Positions 41,245-49,316 of a stretch of DNA of 64,000 nucleotides are shown here, one piece after another; within the stretch, counting starts at the first letter, position 1, and the number at the start of each line of letters is the position of its first letter. The stretch comes from UBA4416 sp038327195. GTDB taxonomy: Bacteria > Bacteroidota > Bacteroidia > B-17B0 > Aurantibacillaceae. The position numbers were made by a program, and so were the translations under genes. Location of the stretch: assembly GCA_038327195.1 (NCBI GenBank), contig JBBQKU010000009.1:1-64000 (forward strand). The letters run 5' to 3'. The notes beneath the pieces were generated by a model that worked only from the letters and a program-made list of their open reading frames with translations, was not told the DNA's origin and made no database searches.

Positions 41245-42294
41245 TTGGCTCAATTCAGTACATCACATATTAGTATAAAGGCAGTTGTGACTTGTGTTCC
41301 AAAGGCCGTCGAACGTTCCTCTGATTACAACCAGTTTAATGAGCAAGAATTAAATTTATTTGTTAAAACAACAGGGATAAAAGAAAGAAGAGTTGCTTCC
41401 AAAAATGTAACTTGTGTTGATTTATGCTATACTGCTGCTGAGGTTATTCTCCAAAAATATGGTAATGAAGATATTGATGTGCTTATTTTTGTTTCACAAT
41501 CGCCTGATTATTTTTTACCCGCTTCCTCTATTATACTGCAAGATAAACTTAAAATAAATAAAAGTTGTTTAGCTTTTGATGTTAATTTAGGTTGTTCAGG
41601 TTACGTTTACGGATTATCAATTGTAGCAAGTTTATTGCAAAGTGGTCATTTAAAAAAAGCATTGCTTTTAGTAGGTGATAAATCAACTATTTCAACAAAT
41701 TATTTAGATAAGAGCACTTATCCATTATTTGGAGATGCAGGAACTGCAACTTTGATTGAGTATGATAAAAATGCCGAGCCATGGCACTTTAATTTACAGA
41801 GCGATGGTTCAGGAAAGGATTCAATTATTATTGAGCATGGTCATTCTCGTCATCCTTGTGATGAAGAATCTAATATATTGCATGAAATTGAACCAGGAAT
41901 AAAACGTACAAAAAAGGACTTAGCATTAAACGGCTTGGATATTTTTAATTTTGCATTAAAAGAAGTAGCACAAAATATAAATTCTCTTTTTGAAAAAAGT
42001 GGAATTTCTAAGGATGAAGTTGATTTTTTCTTGTTTCATCAAGCAAATAAATTAATAAATGAAAGTGTTCGCAAAAAGTTAAAAGTTGAAGAACATAAAG
42101 TTCCCTATTCAATTGAAACATTTGGAAATACGAGTTCTGCCTCTATTCCGCTAACTTTGTGCTTTAAATTAAAAGATGAACTTAAAAATAAGAAACTATC
42201 GCTTTTGTTAAGTGGTTTTGGGGTTGGTTATTCTTGGGGAAGTGTTTTATTGAAGACGCAAAATATTTATACTAACTTAGTAGAACATGATTAG
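41245..42294 (+). CDS. Ketoacyl-ACP synthase III (second copy)
   Basis: 349 aa, TTG start directly after the ACP stop. Catalytic triad intact: Cys117 in FDVNLGCSGYVYG, His265 in FFLFHQAN and Asn295 in ETFGNTSSAS. It is clearly a paralogue of the first KAS III gene but well diverged, so the two probably have different acyl or acceptor specificities. It overlaps the SDR gene by 8 bp. In aminocoumarin pathways a KAS III-like protein moves the pyrrolyl group between carrier proteins; this is one role to test here. Confidence 0.87.
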   Translation: MAQFSTSHISIKAVVTCVPKAVERSSDYNQFNEQELNLFVKTTGIKERRVASKNVTCVDLCYTAAEVILQKYGNEDIDVLIFVSQSPDYFLPASSIILQDKLKINKSCLAFDVNLGCSGYVYGLSIVASLLQSGHLKKALLLVGDKSTISTNYLDKSTYPLFGDAGTATLIEYDKNAEPWHFNLQSDGSGKDSIIIEHGHSRHPCDEESNILHEIEPGIKRTKKDLALNGLDIFNFALKEVAQNINSLFEKSGISKDEVDFFLFHQANKLINESVRKKLKVEEHKVPYSIETFGNTSSASIPLTLCFKLKDELKNKKLSLLLSGFGVGYSWGSVLLKTQNIYTNLVEHD

Positions 42295-43030
42295 TTTAAA
42301 AAATAAAACCATATTAATTACAGGTGCTTCTTCTGGAATTGGAAAAGCAACTGCATTTATTTGCAATGAATTAGGAGCGCACGTTATTTTAACATCTCGT
42401 AGAGAAGATGAGTTAAAAGAAATCTGTAATCAATTAAAAGATAATTCGAGTTTTGTGGTTGCCGACCTGACACAAGAAAATGAAATAGAAAAATTAGTTG
42501 CTTCAATTTGTAATCTTGATGGAATTGTGCATTGTGCTGGCATTGTTAAGCCTGTGCCTATAAAGTTTATAAAGAAAAAGCATATTACAGAAATGTTTGA
42601 TGTTAATTTTTCATCAGCAGTATTGTTAAGTAGTAATTTACTATCTCTAAAAAAAATAAATTCAAATTCTTCAGTAGTTTTTGTTTCATCGGTTTCAGTT
42701 AATCATCCTTATACAGGCGGAGCACTTTATATTTCTTCAAAAGGAGCATTAGAGGCATTTAACAAAGCATTTGCTCTTGAAGGTTCTTCAAAAAAAATAC
42801 GTTCAAATATTGTTGCGCCAGCTTTAGTAAAAACAAAAATCTGGGATGAAATTACAGAATCATTTACTAAGGAGGATATTCAAAAAATAGAAAACCAGTA
42901 TCCGCTTGGATTAGGTGAAGCAGAGGACGTGGCAAAAACAATTGCTTTTTTATTAAGTGATATGTCAAAATGGATTACGGGTACAACTGTCACGATGGAT
43001 GGTGGCTTATTATTAAATAGCACAAAATAA
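42287..43030 (+). CDS. Short-chain dehydrogenase/reductase (FabG-like)
   Basis: 247 aa. Cofactor motif TILITGASSGIGKA, then VHCAGIVKP in place of NNAG, catalytic Ser near VFVSSVSVNH and the YISSK site (Tyr and Lys). The end (WITGTTVTMDGGLLL) is typical of FabG-like reductases. Such enzymes reduce beta-keto acyl-ACP or hydroxyl/keto groups with NAD(P)H. Placed between KAS III and a glycosyltransferase with an 8-bp overlap upstream, 1 bp downstream. It likely reduces a KAS product or a sugar/alcohol in the same pathway. Confidence 0.85.
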   Translation: MISLKNKTILITGASSGIGKATAFICNELGAHVILTSRREDELKEICNQLKDNSSFVVADLTQENEIEKLVASICNLDGIVHCAGIVKPVPIKFIKKKHITEMFDVNFSSAVLLSSNLLSLKKINSNSSVVFVSSVSVNHPYTGGALYISSKGALEAFNKAFALEGSSKKIRSNIVAPALVKTKIWDEITESFTKEDIQKIENQYPLGLGEAEDVAKTIAFLLSDMSKWITGTTVTMDGGLLLNSTK

Positions 43031-43031
43031 C

Positions 43032-43952
43032 ATGAATCAATTGCAATATAGTATTATAGTTCCTGTTTATGGCGCCGAAAATTCTTTAGAATTATTAGAT
43101 ACAAGTTTGCGCACTTTTTTTGACGGAAAATATAATTATGAAATTATTTATATTGATGATTATAGCTTAGATAATTCTTGGCAAACATTAAAAAAAATAA
43201 AAGATACATTTTCCAACACAACTATAGTTCGGTTTAGTAAAAACTTTGGTCAGCACGCAGCTTCTATCTGCGGATTTAAGCATGCTAAAGGAAATTTTGT
43301 AATTACAATTGATGATGATTTAGAAGTGCATCCAAATGAAATTGAAAAATTAATACAATTTCAAAAAACTACAAACAATGACCTCACTTATGGATTGTAC
43401 AAAAAATTAAACGAACCCGTATTAAAAAATGTGTTCACTAAAATTTATAAGCAAATATCAAAAATTGAAGGTAAAGATAAAGGTAAAGGAAGTAGTTTTA
43501 GATTAATTAAATCTGAATTAGCAAAAAAAATAGCAAATAATCATAAGCAATTTGTTTTTATTGATGAATTGTGTTTGTGGTATACCAATAAAATTTCGTT
43601 TGTTAACGTAGAACCAAATCATGATTTTATATTAAAAAACAGATATAAAATATCTGGATTATTTAGCATGACTTCTACGGTAATTATGTTTTCTTCCACT
43701 TTCCCATTAAAATTGGTAACATACTTGGGTTTGCTTTTAGCAAGCACAAATTTTGTGATTGGATTATTTTACATACTTCGTAAATTTTTATTTAAAACGC
43801 ATGTTCAAGGATATACTTCACTTATTGTGAGTGTACTTTTTTCAACGGGTTTAATTTTATTATGCTTGGGAATAATTGCTCAATATATTAGTAAGGTTTT
43901 AAAAGGTGTTAATAATGCACCATGCTATAATGAAGACGAAGTTATATGTTAG
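43032..43952 (+). CDS. Family 2 glycosyltransferase, polyprenyl-phosphate-linked type (GtrB/DPM-like)
   Basis: 306 aa. GT-A core: SIIVPVYGAENSLELL, YIDDYSLDNSW, the FGQHAASICGFKHAKGNFVITIDDDLEVHPNE stretch with the DDD metal site. Two C-terminal membrane spans (about 220-250 and 260-290) are usual in GtrB-type enzymes that transfer a sugar from a nucleotide to undecaprenyl phosphate. It overlaps the GNAT gene by 7 bp. In this operon it suggests that the pathway product, or a glycan it decorates, is assembled at the inner membrane. Confidence 0.82.
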   Translation: MNQLQYSIIVPVYGAENSLELLDTSLRTFFDGKYNYEIIYIDDYSLDNSWQTLKKIKDTFSNTTIVRFSKNFGQHAASICGFKHAKGNFVITIDDDLEVHPNEIEKLIQFQKTTNNDLTYGLYKKLNEPVLKNVFTKIYKQISKIEGKDKGKGSSFRLIKSELAKKIANNHKQFVFIDELCLWYTNKISFVNVEPNHDFILKNRYKISGLFSMTSTVIMFSSTFPLKLVTYLGLLLASTNFVIGLFYILRKFLFKTHVQGYTSLIVSVLFSTGLILLCLGIIAQYISKVLKGVNNAPCYNEDEVIC

Positions 43953-44572
43953 TATTAAAACAATATGGCGTATCACTAATAAGAGTTCAAGAAAAAGATA
44001 TTGAATTAATTAGGTATTGGCGAAATCAAAGTGATATTGTAAATTTTATGGAATATAAAAATTACATTTTTCCTGACGCTCAAAAAAAATGGTTTGCTTC
44101 TATTAATAATAAATTGAATTACTATTTTATAATTGAATTCGAAAACAAAAAAATTGGTTTAATAAATGTAAAAAACTACGATAGACTTGCTGGTTTTGGA
44201 GAGGGTGGTATTTTTATTTGGGATAAAAACTACGTAGGTTCTTTTGCCGCTGTATTTAGTTCCTTGTGTTTATTAAACTTTATGTTGTTAAAAGTGAATG
44301 TTTGTTCAAAATCAAGAGTTCGGATATTAAGTAATAACGATAGAGCTATACATTATAATAAGCTTTTAGGCTATAAGCTAATTAGTGGGCAAGAACGTGA
44401 GTTAAATCAATTGTATGAATTAGATGTAAACGATTACTTGCAAATGGGTGAGAAACTTAACAAAGCAGCCCAAGCGCTAGCAGATATGGATAATAATCTT
44501 ATTTATTTTGGAGAGGCTAGCGAAAAAAATATTGAGGAAATTAATGCCTTATTAGTCGGTAAAACTATCTAA
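43946..44572 (+). CDS. GNAT-family N-acetyltransferase
   Basis: 208 aa with the RimJ/PseH-like layout: LIRVQEKDIELIRYWRNQSDI at the start, then YYFIIEFENKKIGLINVKNYD and the acceptor/acetyl-CoA region around RILSNNDRAIHYNKLLGYKL. It probably acetylates an amino sugar or other amine with acetyl-CoA. Overlaps the GT2 gene by 7 bp and shares 21 bp tail-to-tail with the leftward hydroxylase gene. The residues after about 150 (QMGEKLNKAAQALADM...) extend beyond the usual core. Confidence 0.75.
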   Translation: MLVLKQYGVSLIRVQEKDIELIRYWRNQSDIVNFMEYKNYIFPDAQKKWFASINNKLNYYFIIEFENKKIGLINVKNYDRLAGFGEGGIFIWDKNYVGSFAAVFSSLCLLNFMLLKVNVCSKSRVRILSNNDRAIHYNKLLGYKLISGQERELNQLYELDVNDYLQMGEKLNKAAQALADMDNNLIYFGEASEKNIEEINALLVGKTI

Positions 44573-45238
44573 CGGAAAAATTCCTTTTTCAAAAGATTTT
44601 ATCCAAGTTTCTTTATCAACCATATTTAGTAAAAATGGGTCATCCATATTTTCTATTTTATATTTTGAAATTTCATAAGCATTGTATCCCCACAGTGGGT
44701 TTGGAATGTCAAACATTAAAACAACTCGGTGACTATCGGCATTATTCCAAGCTTCATGAGTAAAGGAATCGTCAAAAATCAGTAATTCTCCTTCTTTCCA
44801 ATGCCTTATTTCAGTTTCAATTTTAATCCCACAGAGTTCTTCATTTGGCACAATTAAAGGCAAATGACCACGTAATACCATTTTTGAATAGCCTTTGTGA
44901 GGCAATACATGGGTTTTGGGTTTTAAATAGGAATAATCGCAGGATAAAATTTGCGGTATCGAATATATTATTTCGGCTGTTTTAGGGCAAAGTTTGGCGT
45001 GATTTGGGAATTTCATGTTAAAGAAAATAAATGAAAATACTTTCCATGCCTTGTTTTTTTCTGATTTCACATAGCTAGGAAATGTTTTAAGCCATTGATC
45101 ATCTTTTTCTTCAGATATTAATTCTAATAGCTCAGATTTTATTATCGAAAAATTTTCCTGTATTGGTTTTAAAAAATCAAAATCACTTGAATCATAAAAT
45201 AATTTTGGGTTTTTTTCTGTAAATCCAATATTGCTCAT
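44552..45238 (-). CDS. Aspartyl/asparaginyl beta-hydroxylase-like dioxygenase 1
   Basis: 228 aa. The Fe(II)/2-oxoglutarate dioxygenase fold of the AspH/LpxO group: THVLPHKGYSKMVLRGHLPLIVP supplies the first His and the 2-oxoglutarate Arg/His region, WKEGELLIFDDSFTHEAWNNADSHRVVLMFDI supplies the distal His and Arg. The group hydroxylates beta carbons of Asp/Asn residues, lipid A acyl chains or free amino acids. Divergent from the two paralogues at 45291, over a 52-bp gap. It could hydroxylate a carrier-bound amino acid or acyl chain in this cluster. Confidence 0.8.
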   Translation of the reverse strand: MSNIGFTEKNPKLFYDSSDFDFLKPIQENFSIIKSELLELISEEKDDQWLKTFPSYVKSEKNKAWKVFSFIFFNMKFPNHAKLCPKTAEIIYSIPQILSCDYSYLKPKTHVLPHKGYSKMVLRGHLPLIVPNEELCGIKIETEIRHWKEGELLIFDDSFTHEAWNNADSHRVVLMFDIPNPLWGYNAYEISKYKIENMDDPFLLNMVDKETWIKSFEKGIFPLDSFTD

Positions 45239-45290
45239 ATTCTATTTAAATTAATTATACTAAATTAGTGAAAATAAATTTATTTCTATC

Positions 45291-46034
45291 ATGCCTTTTA
45301 CCTGGTATAGCATATATGATTTTAGTTTCGAATATAAAGGAAATGAACAATCCTTTATAAAGTCCGATGAGTTTGCTTGGGCTGCTGAATTAAAGACCAA
45401 TGGCCATTTAATAAAAGATGAATTATTTAATTATTTATCTAAGCATGATTTAAAAAGTTATTTTGCTTCATCCATGGTTAGCAGAAAAAATAGTTGGCGT
45501 ACAATTTCATTAAAAACTTGGAGTATTGAGTTATTTAAAAATCAAAAAGATTTCCCAATTACAAACGCATTAATAAAAAAATATCCGCAAATTATTTCAG
45601 CCTCATTTAATTTATTGGAACCGAATTCAAAAATTTTACCACATTGTGGTGATACAAACGCCATTTACAGATGTCATTTGGGTTTAGAAATTCCTGAAGG
45701 ATTACCAAGTTGTGGTTTTAGAGTTCGTGAGGAAAGCAGAGCTTGGGAAAATAATGAATGGCTTATATTTATGGATGCTTATAATCATGAAGCTTGGAAC
45801 AATTCATCAAAAGAAAGATATATTTTTTTAATAGATGTTTTACGCGATGAATTTTCAAGTCAAAAAAAACAGGTTTGCGCGACTGTTCTTTCATCTTTGT
45901 TTATTCAAAAATGGACTGGAAAGATAGGATTAGATTTAACTAAGCATCCTTTTTTTGTAAAAGTAATTACTAAACTATTAGTCCCAATTGCACGTTTATC
46001 TGTTTATTTAGTAAATCTTTTAAAATGGTTTTAG
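45291..46034 (+). CDS. Aspartyl/asparaginyl beta-hydroxylase-like dioxygenase 2
   Basis: 247 aa, paralogue of the divergent gene. Motifs ILPHCGDTNAIYRCHLGLEIP and WENNEWLIFMDAYNHEAWNNSSKERYIFLIDVL keep the metal and 2-oxoglutarate residues. The C-terminus has about 45 extra residues with a hydrophobic amphipathic segment (VKVITKLLVPIARLSVYLVNLLKWF), possibly a membrane association helix. It is followed 4 bp later by a third copy, so both are in one unit. Confidence 0.8.
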   Translation: MPFTWYSIYDFSFEYKGNEQSFIKSDEFAWAAELKTNGHLIKDELFNYLSKHDLKSYFASSMVSRKNSWRTISLKTWSIELFKNQKDFPITNALIKKYPQIISASFNLLEPNSKILPHCGDTNAIYRCHLGLEIPEGLPSCGFRVREESRAWENNEWLIFMDAYNHEAWNNSSKERYIFLIDVLRDEFSSQKKQVCATVLSSLFIQKWTGKIGLDLTKHPFFVKVITKLLVPIARLSVYLVNLLKWF

Positions 46035-46038
46035 GGTT

Positions 46039-46749
46039 ATGAATATTGCTAAATGGTATTCTTTTACCGAGGGTTTAAAGTATGATGGTGATGAGCCTTC
46101 TTTTTTTAATGTAAAAAACAAAGATTGGGCTATTTTGTTATGCAATAATTACAAAATTATTTATGAGGAAATTCAATATGTAATTTCTGAAAAAGATAAT
46201 GGAATCATTCCGTACTTCAATCAAACTTTAGCTAGTAAGCCCGAAGATTGGACAATTTTACCACTTTATGTTTGGGGTAAAAAGCAGATTGATAATTGTA
46301 TTTCATGCCCTCAGACAACCAAATTAATTGAACAGATATCCGCAATGACATCTTGTTCTTTTTCTATTTTAAACCCACACACATCTATTAAGCCTCACTA
46401 TGGTGATAGTAATGTAATGTATCGGTGTCATTTAACCTTACAATGCAGTGGGGGTTTACCACAAATTGGAATGAGGGTGAAAGACAAAACGATTGAATGG
46501 AAAAATGGTGAGTTGTTTGCTTTTTGTGATGCTCATAATCATGAGGTTTGGAATCATACAGATGAGAAACGTTTTATTTTAATAGTTGATGTATTAAGAG
46601 AAGAGTTTATTCCCCAAAAAAAACAAATTTGTGCAGAAGTTAATGCTACGCTTTTTTGGCAACTAAAATTCCAAAAATTTTATTTCATAAAGCATTTGCC
46701 TAGTTGGAGTAGGAAACTACTTTTAAAATTGACAGCTTTGTTTTTTTAG
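46039..46749 (+). CDS. Aspartyl/asparaginyl beta-hydroxylase-like dioxygenase 3
   Basis: 236 aa, third paralogue. SIKPHYGDSNVMYRCHLTLQC and WKNGELFAFCDAHNHEVWNHTDEKRFILIVDVL keep the catalytic His residues and the Arg. It is closer to copy 2 than to copy 1 (shared VLREEF...QKKQICAEV region). Its C-terminus also has a hydrophobic segment. It ends 8 bp from the stop of the leftward halogenase-like gene, in convergent orientation. Confidence 0.8.
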   Translation: MNIAKWYSFTEGLKYDGDEPSFFNVKNKDWAILLCNNYKIIYEEIQYVISEKDNGIIPYFNQTLASKPEDWTILPLYVWGKKQIDNCISCPQTTKLIEQISAMTSCSFSILNPHTSIKPHYGDSNVMYRCHLTLQCSGGLPQIGMRVKDKTIEWKNGELFAFCDAHNHEVWNHTDEKRFILIVDVLREEFIPQKKQICAEVNATLFWQLKFQKFYFIKHLPSWSRKLLLKLTALFF

Positions 46750-46757
46750 TTCACTGT

Positions 46758-48149
46758 TTATTCAAACGCTGAGTGATCAAATTTAATTTCATGTGTCATA
46801 TCGCCGTACATTTCATCAAAGTTCTCCCCACACTTGCTGTCAGGCCTTACATCCTTATTATGATTAATTAGATTTTGAAATTTGACAAGTGATTTTTTGT
46901 CTTTAATTACATCTATAAACTCACTGTATTTCTCGTAATTTTTAAAAAAATCACCAGCTAATAAATAATGAAAAATGGTGTATGCTGATTCAAATTTTTC
47001 GTAAACTAATAATTCCTCTGGATTTCCAAGAGTGGAGAAATTAAGTGCTTCAGGTGTATAAAATAAACGAATGAATTTTTCAAGTAATTTTAAAGCGCCA
47101 TTTATTTCTGTGTATGCTTCATCCATAGCCGTAAGAGCATTTGGCATATTTTTTATTTTTTTGTAAATCGCTTCACCCACTATTTCAGCACTATGCATTC
47201 CAACATAAATTCCACTCGAAAATATTGGATCTAAAAATGCACCTGCATCTCCAACTAAAGCAAAATTTTCTCCGTATTTTTTTTCACAGTAATAAGAATA
47301 GTCGCCTGCCATTGCAACTTTATGTTCTGTTTTAGCATCCTTTAATATTGATTCAAATAAAAATGATTCAGACAGTTCTTGCAGGTAATAATCGTTTTTC
47401 CAATCTGAAGAATCTTTAAATCTTATTTTTTGTGATTTAACATGTTTGTTATCTGCTACAATTCCTATACTTAAATGTTCTTTACTAACTGGTATTACCC
47501 ATATCCAGCCTTTTTTTTCGCCACCAGTATAAATAATTTTTATTACCCCTTCCTTTAAATGACTATCGAAATTTGTATTTGTCCAATGCGACCATGTGGC
47601 GACTCTGTCTAAATCTGCGTAAGATTTTTTTTCGCCAATTTTTTTTCCTAAAAAGGTGCTTTGCCCGCTTGCATCTATTATGAATTTTGCCTGAAAGGTA
47701 AGTTCTTCACCTTTTTCATTCGTTGCATTTACAATAACAATTTTATCAGGATTATCAAGTATAACTTGTTTTACCATTGTTTGCTCTAAAACTTCGGCAC
47801 CCCTTTTTTTACTATTATCTAATAATAATTTATCAAATGCAGATCTTATGACGTGAAAAGTTAAGTATGTATTATCTTTAATTACATTTTTGAAACACCA
47901 CAGAGACTGTTGTTTTCCATCACCAGAAACAAAATGCACACCTGGTTTTCTGGTTGATATTTTTTTAAGTTCTTCTATTAATCCTTGTTTTTCTAAAGAT
48001 GCGTAGGAAAGCGGTATTAGTGATTCTCCAACATGTTCTCTTGGAAATTTTTCTTTCTCAAGCACTAATACTTTTAGTCCTTTAGATGCTAATGTTGTTG
48101 CAGATGTTGATCCAGCTGGGCCGCCGCCGATTATAATTACGTCGTACAT
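46758..48149 (-). CDS. Flavin-dependent halogenase-like FAD oxidoreductase
   Basis: 463 aa. FAD motif VIIIGGGPAGSTSA (GxGxxG at residues 8-13), FPREHVGESLIP, then GWIWVIPV at 214-221, which gives the WxWxIP signature (W215, W217, I219, P220) that marks flavin-dependent halogenases. FALVGDAGAFLDPIFSSGIYVGMHSA follows, like the carrier-tethered (PltA, CmlS) branch rather than tryptophan halogenases. It needs FADH2 from a reductase not seen here. Last gene of the leftward operon with carrier protein, adenylation and dehydrogenase genes, so a carrier-bound substrate is likely. Some family members have lost halogenation; activity not provable here. Confidence 0.75.
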   Translation of the reverse strand: MYDVIIIGGGPAGSTSATTLASKGLKVLVLEKEKFPREHVGESLIPLSYASLEKQGLIEELKKISTRKPGVHFVSGDGKQQSLWCFKNVIKDNTYLTFHVIRSAFDKLLLDNSKKRGAEVLEQTMVKQVILDNPDKIVIVNATNEKGEELTFQAKFIIDASGQSTFLGKKIGEKKSYADLDRVATWSHWTNTNFDSHLKEGVIKIIYTGGEKKGWIWVIPVSKEHLSIGIVADNKHVKSQKIRFKDSSDWKNDYYLQELSESFLFESILKDAKTEHKVAMAGDYSYYCEKKYGENFALVGDAGAFLDPIFSSGIYVGMHSAEIVGEAIYKKIKNMPNALTAMDEAYTEINGALKLLEKFIRLFYTPEALNFSTLGNPEELLVYEKFESAYTIFHYLLAGDFFKNYEKYSEFIDVIKDKKSLVKFQNLINHNKDVRPDSKCGENFDEMYGDMTHEIKFDHSAFE

Positions 48150-48167
48150 GATATATTTATTTAATTT

Positions 48168-49316
48168 TTATAATTCAAGGTATTTGCTAATGATATTTCT
48201 TTGTATTTCTGATGTGCCCGAATATATTGTGCTTGCTAACGAATCACGAACGGTTCGTTCAATATCGTATTCCATTAAATACCCTTTAGCACCAAAAATG
48301 TGCATCGTTTCTGTTGCAGTTTTAATAAGGGATTCACTCACGAATACTTTAGCTATTGATGCATTTAAAGTGTTCGACTTGTCATTATCTATTCCAGCAG
48401 CAGCTTTATATGTTAATAATCTACTGGCTTCAAGTCTCACTTTCATATCACTGATTCGATGTGCTATCACTTGTTTTTTGCTTAATGATTCTCCTTGTGA
48501 TTGTCTATTTTGGGCAAAATTAATTACTTGTTCAATCAGTTTTTGCATCACTCCAACATGGAGTGCGGCAATACCAATTCTTTCCCAGTCCATTGAATAA
48601 TTAAAAATTGTAGCTCCAGAGCCAACATGATTTAAAATATTTTCTTTTGGAACATATACATTATCAAATTTTATTTGGGACATAATGCATGTTTTTAACC
48701 CCATTTTAGTGAAGATTTTTTCAACTGAAAAGCCGTTCGTTTTTGTATTAATAATAAATGGTGTTATTCCACCAAAAAATCCTTTGTCTTTATCAGTTAA
48801 TGCATATACTAATATTATTGTAGCCTCGCTTCCGTTAGTAATATACGTTTTAGTTCCATTTAACAAAAAGCCATCATTATGTTCTATGGCCGTAGTCTGC
48901 ATATTAAATACATCAGATCCATTTTCATCTTCGGTTATAGCATTTGCACCATGACTTTTTCCAGAACAAAGATCAGGTAGTAAATTTAATTTTTGCTCTT
49001 CAGACGCGTATTTCCAAATAGGAATTGCAGTAGCGAAAAGATGAGCAGCTACCGAAAAACTTAATCCACCGTCTTCGCATCCATATCCAAATGCCTCCAT
49101 TGCTAAAATTGTTGAAATTGGATCTAAGCCAACTCCACCATATTCAGTGCCAATAGGCAAACTTGTTAATTTCTGACTAGCACATTTATTCCAAAGATCT
49201 CTAGGAAATAAATTTAATTTTTCTCTTTCTGAAACATTATGATTTAATTCTGCTTTACAAAATTCAGTAATACTTAACTGTAATGATTTTTGTTCAGCGC
49301 TAATAGTGAAATTCAT
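48168..49316 (-). CDS. Acyl-CoA-dehydrogenase-like enzyme, candidate prolyl-carrier dehydrogenase
   Basis: 382 aa, full ACAD fold with FAD motifs (NAITEDENGSDVFNMQTTA, KTYITNG, GTSEIQRNIISKYL). The usual C-terminal catalytic Glu (YEG) is Ser366 here (YSGTSEIQ); Glu245 in MDWERIGIAALHVGVMQ sits where isovaleryl-CoA dehydrogenase has its base. PltE/RedW/CloN3 prolyl-carrier dehydrogenases belong to this class. Start overlaps the adenylation gene stop by 4 bp. In context it probably oxidises a carrier-bound proline (to pyrrole) or another amino/acyl thioester. Confidence 0.75.
   Translation of the reverse strand: MNFTISAEQKSLQLSITEFCKAELNHNVSEREKLNLFPRDLWNKCASQKLTSLPIGTEYGGVGLDPISTILAMEAFGYGCEDGGLSFSVAAHLFATAIPIWKYASEEQKLNLLPDLCSGKSHGANAITEDENGSDVFNMQTTAIEHNDGFLLNGTKTYITNGSEATIILVYALTDKDKGFFGGITPFIINTKTNGFSVEKIFTKMGLKTCIMSQIKFDNVYVPKENILNHVGSGATIFNYSMDWERIGIAALHVGVMQKLIEQVINFAQNRQSQGESLSKKQVIAHRISDMKVRLEASRLLTYKAAAGIDNDKSNTLNASIAKVFVSESLIKTATETMHIFGAKGYLMEYDIERTVRDSLASTIYSGTSEIQRNIISKYLEL

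Noticed and set aside
39966..42294. Housekeeping fatty-acid initiation operon
   Set aside because: Two diverged KAS III copies, a non-DSL ACP, and GT2, GNAT and carrier-protein neighbours fit a specialised pathway better, though this cannot be excluded without the rest of the genome.
46758..48149. Geranylgeranyl reductase annotation for the FAD enzyme
   Set aside because: The exact WxWxIP motif and the carrier-protein operon favour the halogenase group.
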